Origin: Rostratula benghalensis | Taxonomy: Eukaryota; Chordata; Aves; Charadriiformes; Rostratulidae | Direction of reading: 5' to 3' | Length of the DNA: 64,000 nt | NCBI GenBank assembly: GCA_013399305.1 | Contig: VXAI01000193.1 | Span: 173,662 to 237,661 of the forward strand | Part shown: piece after piece, positions 57,101 to 64,000 of the stretch | Layout of the letters: every line of letters starts with the position of its first letter | Numbering within the stretch: the stretch's first letter is position 1 | Notes under the pieces: generated by a model | Told to the model about the DNA's origin: nothing | Seen by the model: the letters and a program-made list of their open reading frames with translations, nothing else | The model's database searches: none | Made by a program: the position numbers and the translations under genes

Positions 57101-60100
57101 GAAATTGTCTTTTGGAAGAACCACACACAGATTTGGGTTAGGCAGCAATAACTCACTACCCGAATTTTGCTATTAAATGCATTTCTCTGAAGACTGATCA
57201 GTCTTCTTTTCATTCAGTTCTGCTAAGCTTCAGATCTTTTTTCAGTGCCTTAGACCAGCAAAGAGAAGCAATGTTCTAGTAACTCCAGCCCTCTGCATCT
57301 GCTGGTGTTCATCTGGATGTCTGTAGGAAGCGTGGTGGTGGGTTTTTCCTCTTTAAATGAGGTGGGCTTATTGCTATAGCATCAAAAGCCTACTAAGGCT
57401 TCCAAACTACATCTGCCTTCTAGAAAGAGGGAGCCTCCAATCAGGAGTCCCAAACAAGGAACCGTGAAGCTGCTTCTCATCAACTTGGAGGTGCAATTAC
57501 AAGAAAAAACTGAGTAGAAAAGGCAACCCTGAGTCTATCCAGGTCAGTCTTTGGCCAATTACTCAACGGGGGAACAGCTTCTAAGAAACTGACTACATTT
57601 TTACTAGAGAGGATTTTTCCTCTTAGTTATTTGTATAAAATGAGTAAGAATCCCATGGATATTCCACCCTGCCAGTGTTAGGCTGCAAATGAACAAAATG
57701 ATTTATTATTTCATCGATTCATTAATCAATTAAAATAACATTTTTTTCATTAAAACAGATACACAACTGTAATGTTACGCAGTATGATATAATAATGAGG
57801 AGGGAGAATCAGAAGGTGCAGGCAACCCCTTTTTTTCAGGAAATAAATACCTTCACCAAGTCCTCGATTGTGAGGTAGTCGTGAAGCCGGGCGTCCCTCC
57901 TGTACCCCCAGGAATTCTTGTCAATGGTCATGCAGTTCTCCCACTTGTGGGGCAGGAGGTGGCCGGGGTTATAGCGGTCACTGCACGTGTAGAAGCCGCC
58001 GTGCCTACAGATGCTGCCGACTCCCCAGCGGTCATTGGTCACTACCGTCTCCCGCACTGGACTAAAACCACAGAAATTGTAGCATTTTTATCCTAAAACC
58101 CACAGTCACAGTCAGCATAAGCCCTTCCCACACCCCTCCCCCCCCTGAAAGTAGCATTTGGGGTGACTTCTGTACTATGAATGGATAGATTAAGTGCCAT
58201 TTAAGGAATCCTATTCTCATCCTTCCCTAGTAAAAGGTTAGGATTAGCATTTTTTAGGGTGAAATGCCAGAAAGCAGCCTGCACTTCACCCCTGCTGCCA
58301 GATGTCCAGTCTGCCATGACAACAACATACCAAATGCTCCAAATATCCCCTTCCTCAGTGCACCTGACAATACTTAAGGAAGAACATGATTGGGTAGAAT
58401 AGCCAATACCATCTTAATTGATTAGTTTGCAAACATGGTCTAGAAAGTCTGAAATGGTCTTTTTCTAAAACAAGCTTTAATAGCTTTAGGGAAGACCTGC
58501 ATTCTGTATTTCAGGAAATAAAACATTGTTACACCCTCATAAGCAAGTGTAACAAGTTCCACAAAACATAGAGAAATCAAGACAAACCAGACAGCAGAAC
58601 TCCAGAGAAGGAGCTAAACCAGCATCATTATGTACCTGTCATTATACAGCCAAGCCAAGAAACCAGTGCTGTTCCAGTAAGTATCTGGTGCGTTTCCATC
58701 CCCATCAGACCAAATTATTTCTGGTTGGTACTTGGTCACAATTTCATAGAGTTCTGGTAACGATTTACTGGTTGGAAACTTTCTTGTCTTAAAGATGCTG
58801 GTGGCATCCTCGAGGAAGAGAGGATTAAACCATTCAAACAGGGAATGATACAACCCAAAACGCAAGTCAGTCCTGTTCCTAACAGACGTCGCTAATTCAG
58901 CCACAAGATCTCGTTTTGGTCCCACATCAACAGCATTCCAGTTCCAAGAATATTTGGACCCCCACAAAGTAAAGCCTGGAAAGAGAAAAATCAAAGGATA
59001 AAAAAGGGAAACAGAAGAGGGGAAGTTGTAGTTCCTCCTTCTGAAAGTACCCTGCAAGTGTGTTGCAAAAAACAGATATAAAATAATAAAAATCATATGT
59101 AATAATATTTTTATTATGGTATAGAGTAAGCCTATAACCTGTTTATGCACACGCCAGATATGTTTATGTATTTTTTTTATTCAAACATACATGCATTTAT
59201 ATTCATAGGTCCCAGTTAAATTAACCAAAAATACAGCAGCTTTTGAGGCATCTACATTTTCACTGACTGTATCAATTGTGAACTGTGGATACACATTCAG
59301 CAACTGGAAGACAAAATGCTTTCTCAGTTGCAGAACACACAAGGTAACACTTGCACCCAAAGACAGTTCTCCCTCCCTGCTGCTCAGATCTTGTGTAAAC
59401 GTCCACTTCTCTTTTGTCCTAACATTTTTAACAGCTCAATCAACTACGTGGTACACATACGTAAACAGAGCACAAGAACTCCTGAAACAGATTTTAAAAT
59501 ACCAGCATTAAATATCAGGAGGGATTTAATGTTTCAGACATCCAATAATCTGGCACAAGCACTTACAAGCACTGCAGATGCAGACCACTGCCAGAGGAGC
59601 TCCACTTGCACCTTCAAACTGCTTTATACTCATTGCCTAATAAATTTGGCAAGATTTTGGTGAACTGGATACATGTAACTCTATCAATGAAACAAACAAC
59701 GCTAAAAATTCGTGCCCAAGGCTACAGGAGAGACTACATGAATCACAGTTCTTTTGAAGGCACTGGGAGTTACGCCACGGGCATCATCAAGAGACAGATT
59801 TTGTGTGTGTCAGAGCAGAGATTAAAATTCACGAGTTACAAACTGCAAGTTTTGAACTCACATCTCCCCAACGACCAACAACATTCACCTGATGTACTCT
59901 CATACTGCATCTTAGTATTTTGTACTTACTTTGCTACCGTATTTCCTTCCAACTGCTTTCCATTTCTTTACCTTTATCTTAAATTACACTGTCAAAAATC
60001 AGTTGTGCCCACGAAGTTACAGACCTGGTTCAAGGTTTTGGCTTCTGTGCACTGCATCAGGAAGAGCTACACCCTGTGTACACTTCTAACTCTGAAGCTG

Positions 60101-63100
60101 ACTCCTGGAACATACCCCTGCATTCCTTGGAGAAACCTCCAGAGCTGCAGCTCTCCATATGTTAAACCATGCAGAATTAACTCTGGTGGTTCCTTGAGTA
60201 ATAAATTGCACAACAACAACAAATAAACTATGGCTACTGCAGGAAACTCAGCTGCCCCCTCAGCTTCAGGCTGTCTTACCTACAGCAACAGAAAAACAGC
60301 ATGATATATTTTCCCTCTATGCAAGCTTCAGGGCCACAGTTTTTGTCTAAGAGTTGGGAAACTGCACACACATTTCTTGGGTGGTTTGTCCTTTCTTTGG
60401 CTGGGTCAGGGCAGGTGAGGCTGCCTGGTTTTCTCTAGATCTCTTAGCAGGCAGGAAAATCATCTGGATTTTCCTTCTGCTGACAGAAACACAACAATTC
60501 CTAATATTCACAAACCTTCCACTTACCTTCATGATGTTTTGAAGTTAAGACAACATATTTTGCACCAGAAGCCTTCAGAATATCTGCCCACTGGTCCGGA
60601 TCGAAGAATTCTGCTGTAAACAGTGGCCCAAAATCTTCGTAACTGAACCCAGGTGGGTAATTTGCCTGCATAAATTTCACATAGGGCTCCCTCTTTTCCT
60701 TCTGCCAGTACCACCTACAAAATATACAACAAAACATGCCTGCTGGTGTATTTTTAAACAAGGAAAGGAGAATTGAAACAATCGGCTCCTATTTGTGTTC
60801 ACGCTGAGAGGGACATGCACTAGAAGTATGTGACACTAGCAATATGACAAAACTTCTTCAGAATAGTATTAATTATCAAATATTTCCTTTTCTGTCCTTT
60901 TTCTCCATGATCTACATCTTTCAAGCACTCCATTTTGGAACAGTCCCAGGATTTCCTTTCAAGCAACGTCACAAAACAGCTACACCTTGAGAACAGAAAA
61001 ATGGCAGTCTTGTTCAGTACCCAAATCCATACTAGAGAAGCCAGGCAGCCCATCCATGTAAGCCCATGTGGCACAAGGAATGCAGTTGAGCACATGCTCA
61101 TCTGCCACAATGAATGCACTTTTTCTGGGCTAATGTGACTTACCCTCCTCAAGTGCCACACATCAGCCAATTGCTCTGTGTCCCCCCACTGCAACTCCTG
61201 CAACCCCCAAACATGCAGGCCCACAGCTTTACCTCTGCTGCTCCAGAGTCCTCTAAGCCAAATGCAGTTGGGGGGATCTGATGTGTGAGTGGATGCCAAC
61301 GGTCCCAGAGCAGGAGAGAGCTGCGGCTGCAGCTGAGGCTCTGAAGCACAAGCATCCTACAACAACCACCAGCCTCTCAACAACCCCCCAGACTTACAAA
61401 TACACCTCTGCCACAGGCTCTTAGCATGCAGGTACACGTGGGATTTAGGAACCAGAAGGAAAAATAAGCTGATGATCTAATTTTGCATCCCACCTAGCAA
61501 AGACAGAGACAGTTTCTATCCATGCTTCCCCATAACAGTGACCAGTCCTGTCACTATTCCAGCTGTTCTAGTCCACTCTGTGATATGAAGGTGGTCTCCC
61601 ACCCTCATCAAGGGCAGAGGTCCTAAATCACCAACTGAACACTATCTTGAACCTGCTCCAACAATGAAAGAGGAGGTCCAGAAACAGCACATAACAGTCC
61701 TTATTGCATTAACAGCCTTATTGCTGGAAACCTTCTAGCAGCAATGTATGTTGTGACTGCTGATAGTTAGGGGAAAAGGATCAGAAAGCATTCACCTTCC
61801 TATGAATGAAGGCAAGCAGCAAAAATCCTATTGGCAAAGTTAGACATAAATGACAAGAAAATAGAAAGCAAATAAATGAAACAGGTCAGCATTTGAATGC
61901 TTGAAATGTGTTTCTCTCCCCTGCCCTGAGCTGGACTCCAGCATTAGTTCTGTAAGACCACAGTAACCTATGGATATTACTGTAACCTTCCCAGGCTTCA
62001 GCATAAACAAGCATGATCTTTAGCAGTCAGCAAGAAAGACAGACTCTGAGACAGCCTTCCTCACTGATATAACCTGAGGAAAAAAAAAAGAAAAATAACA
62101 ACCAACAACTCCGATTTTGAAGTACGTAATTGCATAAAGAAACAAGTAACATCCTTGCTTCTTTCCCTTTGTCACACGGTTTGCTAATATCAGCACATCC
62201 ACTCTGGCATGACTAGATTGCAGAAACATCCTGACCAAGGCTGTGCAGCTCTGAGGGGAGGAGGACATGCTGGGTGACACCAGATTTTATGACCTTCCCT
62301 TTGAAGCTGCTAACACAGGATCACAGTCATCTGACTGCACGTGCTGCCACGTGTGCCTAAAGATGGGAAGATACAGGAATATAAAAAACAATTTCATCAA
62401 CTACCTTAGAGTGTTTAGGGGTCTTCACAGAGCAACAAACACTTGATCCTGAATCTGTGCACCACTGCTGAGGCACAGGTCTTAAAGTAATGCTTGAACC
62501 CAAGGCCAGCTTCCCCCCGAGACAGCAATTTATAAGTAGAGTCCCCCTTAAAAAACTGCTGAAACCCTTGAACATAACTCTGAAAAGAACAGACTATGTC
62601 AGAAAACGGTGGTTTGTGTTAGAAATATTACATTTAAGGTTTACCATAGCTCTGCCACAGAGCTGTTATCTTCATACCATAAAGGATAACGTGACTCCCT
62701 TGAAGGCACACAGGAAGTGTTGGGTAGAGCACGGAAAGGAGATAGCAAAAAAATGCTTACAGCCAAAAGGCCTGAACCAGTGAACACTCACAAAGCAACA
62801 GTTTTATTCAGCCTTTCAATTGATGTTATTTGAAGGATCGGAGCTTTAGGTTCAGCAGAAAATACCCATTAATAAAAATAATGAGAAAAAGAAAATCATT
62901 AACTGTGCAAAATGTGTGCAAGAAAACCACAAGCAGTCTGCCAAGCCAGGGCAGTGACAGAGGTAGCAGTGGGCTCCTGTGCTCCCCACAGACAGTGCCA
63001 CGGCACTCTGGCAGGAGCTGGCTCAAAGCTTCTCCGGAGGCTGGGAGATCCCCAGCATCCATCCATCCATCCTCACAGGACCTGAGGAGCAGTCCTTCAT

Positions 63101-64000
63101 CCATGGCTTCCTCATGGCCCTGGAGAGGCCTCCCTCTGCCACTCAACTGACCACCTCCATCACCAGCACTACGGAAAGCAGATCTTCGGGCACTGCAAGC
63201 TCTCTGCTCTGCTTGGTCATAGAATCACAGAATGGTTTGAGTTGGAAGGGACCTTAGGGATCATCCAGTTCCAACCCCCTGCAGGCAGGGACACCTCCCC
63301 CTAGAGCAGGTTGCTCAAAGCACCCACCTTAGCTGATGTCTTGAAGAGTTTTAGGGCTGGGCAGGCAGAGATACCAGAAGCACATCAACCTCTGCTTACC
63401 TCATATAAATAGTGCCATGACATCCATGGTCTCCCTGACTGGCCTCGGGTGGGATCACCTTTGAGCAACCTGGTCCAGTGGGAGATGTCCCTAGGACAAC
63501 CTTTCCCACTTCACCATTCTATGATTCTATGATCACGCCTCTCCCCAACCAGGCCTCAGCTCCAGGGTCTGTTAGCAGAGGACCTTTACACCCAACCACC
63601 CCTTTGGGGGGCCACCAAACCTAACCCTATCCACCCAACGAGCTGCTCTCTTCCCTCAGACGGCTGGTACCATCCGTCCGCGGGAGCAAAGTCGGTGCTG
63701 CCACCCCCTGCTCCCCCCACGGCGGCCCTGCCCGGGGCCTGAGGGAGGCCCGGGGGCCGGGGAGGCCGGGCCGGAGTCGGGCCCAGGGCCAGGCCGCGGA
63801 GCTCACCAGAACCACTCGCTGCCGAAGCTGGGCACCGAGAACACGCCCCAGTGGATGAAGACGCCAAACTTCGCCTCGTCAAACCAGGAGGGCAGTGGGC
63901 GGGCGTCCAGCGAGTCCCAGGTGGGCTCGTAGCGGGGCTGCCCGCCGCCGCCGCCCGCCGCCGCCAACAGCCCCAGCAACAGCAGCAGCGGCGCGGGCGG
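54137..64000 (-). CDS. FUCA2: Alpha-L-fucosidase 2, plasma (5' end outside window)
   Basis: Seven coding exons in transcript order: 64000-63807 (partial), 60714-60527, 58975-58636, 58061-57851, 56482-56292, 55140-55032, 54277-54137. Joined, they give 457 codons plus stop, all in phase. Family knowledge: GH29 exo-fucosidase, secreted, removing alpha-linked L-fucose from glycoconjugates. Seen: a hydrophobic signal-peptide core ([11 protein letters not shown]) at the cut N-terminus, so only the Met and a few residues are missing; [33 protein letters not shown], the conserved HHEGF active-site motif; WSDGDG at residues 217-221 (counting from the first visible codon), whose D218 aligns with the GH29 nucleophile; [16 protein letters not shown]; and a beta-sandwich C-terminal part ending [13 protein letters not shown]-glycosylation sequons NRT (161), NST (229) and NDT (367) fit a secreted enzyme. 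It resembles FUCA2 more than FUCA1 by [10 protein letters not shown] and the C-terminus. Confidence 0.97.
54278..57850 (-). other. FUCA2 introns 4-6
   Basis: Between exons 4 and 7, apart from exons 5 and 6, I recognise only the CR1 tail at 54,475. Donors and acceptors on the minus strand are all GT-AG (for example GTATTT...TTTCAG for intron 4). Confidence 0.7.
54475..54606 (-). mobile_element. CR1 LINE 3' end, antisense, short
   Basis: 'cacagaatggtttgggttgg', 'gtgggcagggacacctccca' and 'ccccatccagcctggtcttg'. It lies in FUCA2 intron 6, 200 bases upstream of the last exon, in the same orientation as the gene. Confidence 0.93.
58976..60526 (-). other. FUCA2 intron 2, with a long chance open frame
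   Basis: No repeat or gene recognised. A 206-codon plus-strand open frame (59,606-60,226) crosses it, antisense to FUCA2, but it has no recognised motif and no codon-like composition. Confidence 0.6.
63219..63331 (-). mobile_element. CR1 LINE 3' end, antisense, short
   Basis: 'catagaatcacagaatggtt', 'agttggaagggaccttaggg', 'gcaggcagggacacctcccc' and 'tagagcaggttgctcaaagc'. Confidence 0.93.
63461..63534 (+). mobile_element. CR1 LINE 3' terminus, sense, internally deleted
   Basis: 'tttgagcaacctggtccagt', 'gggagatgtccctaggacaa' and intact terminal octamers 'ccattctatgattctatgat'. About 60 bases of the usual tail are missing. With the antisense copy at 63,219 it forms an inverted pair 130 bases apart. 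Confidence 0.9.
63650..64000 (-). promoter_or_regulatory. GC-rich FUCA2 5' CpG island (partial)
   Basis: Strong CpG enrichment begins near 63,650 and continues to the window edge across FUCA2 exon 1. The promoter itself probably lies just outside the window. Confidence 0.7.

Larger units (their letters stand above)
60715..63806 (-). other. FUCA2 intron 1
   Basis: Three-kilobase first intron. It holds CR1 fragments at 63,219 and 63,461; the remainder (60,715-63,218) has no recognised repeat or gene. The donor is GTGAGC and the acceptor ATTTTGTAG. Confidence 0.7.

Noticed and set aside
59606..60226. 206-codon plus-strand open frame
   Set aside because: It lies wholly inside FUCA2 intron 2, antisense, with no known motif, no repeat of family patterns and no supporting splice or promoter signals. 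Chance is the simplest reading.

Overview
The window is vertebrate nuclear DNA and almost certainly from a bird. It holds about twenty copies of CR1-type LINE 3' ends, avian-style LTR fragments, intron-split genes and CpG-rich promoters. Three protein-coding genes can be assembled exon by exon with in-phase splice junctions: ADAT2 (minus strand, 18,042-29,622), PEX3 (plus strand, 29,756-52,159) and FUCA2 (minus strand, 54,137 to beyond the right edge). Human 6q24 has the same order, so this is a conserved amniote synteny block. In mammals the gene before ADAT2 is AIG1. I could not find a recognisable AIG1 exon, so the first 18 kb looks intergenic.

Layout. 1-18,041 holds CR1 copies, a fossil non-CR1 LINE reverse-transcriptase fragment (about 7.87-8.28 kb), a local duplication (5.83/6.52 kb) and a repeat-poor 3.5 kb stretch (11.8-15.3 kb) that may hold conserved noncoding elements. 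18,042-29,622 is ADAT2, six coding exons, 177 aa. 29,623-29,755 is the 133-bp gap between the ADAT2 and PEX3 start codons, inside a CpG island; the two genes are head to head and must share a promoter region. 29,756-52,833 is PEX3, twelve coding exons, 369 aa, ending at a clear AATAAA. 53,676-64,000 is FUCA2, convergent with PEX3, seven coding exons visible (457 codons); only the first few residues, including the initiator Met, lie outside the window.

The three genes do not form a pathway. ADAT2 is the catalytic half of the tRNA A34-to-inosine deaminase. PEX3 is the peroxisomal membrane receptor for PEX19. FUCA2 is a secreted alpha-L-fucosidase. What they share is chromosomal arrangement (divergent, then convergent).

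Most notable observations: (1) ADAT2 intron 3 has a perfect U12-type donor and branch point, but its reading frame forces an unusual terminal AT instead of AG or AC; (2) a fossil L1/Tx1-like reverse-transcriptase fragment, a non-CR1 LINE type, which is uncommon in birds; (3) a palindromic CCATGG gives the ADAT2 start on one strand and an in-frame upstream PEX3 start on the other; (4) a protein-like antisense open segment in PEX3 intron 1; (5) two near-identical, same-orientation LTRs about 16.6 kb apart flanking the shared promoter, one interrupted by an assembly gap. I found no clearly new biological system.
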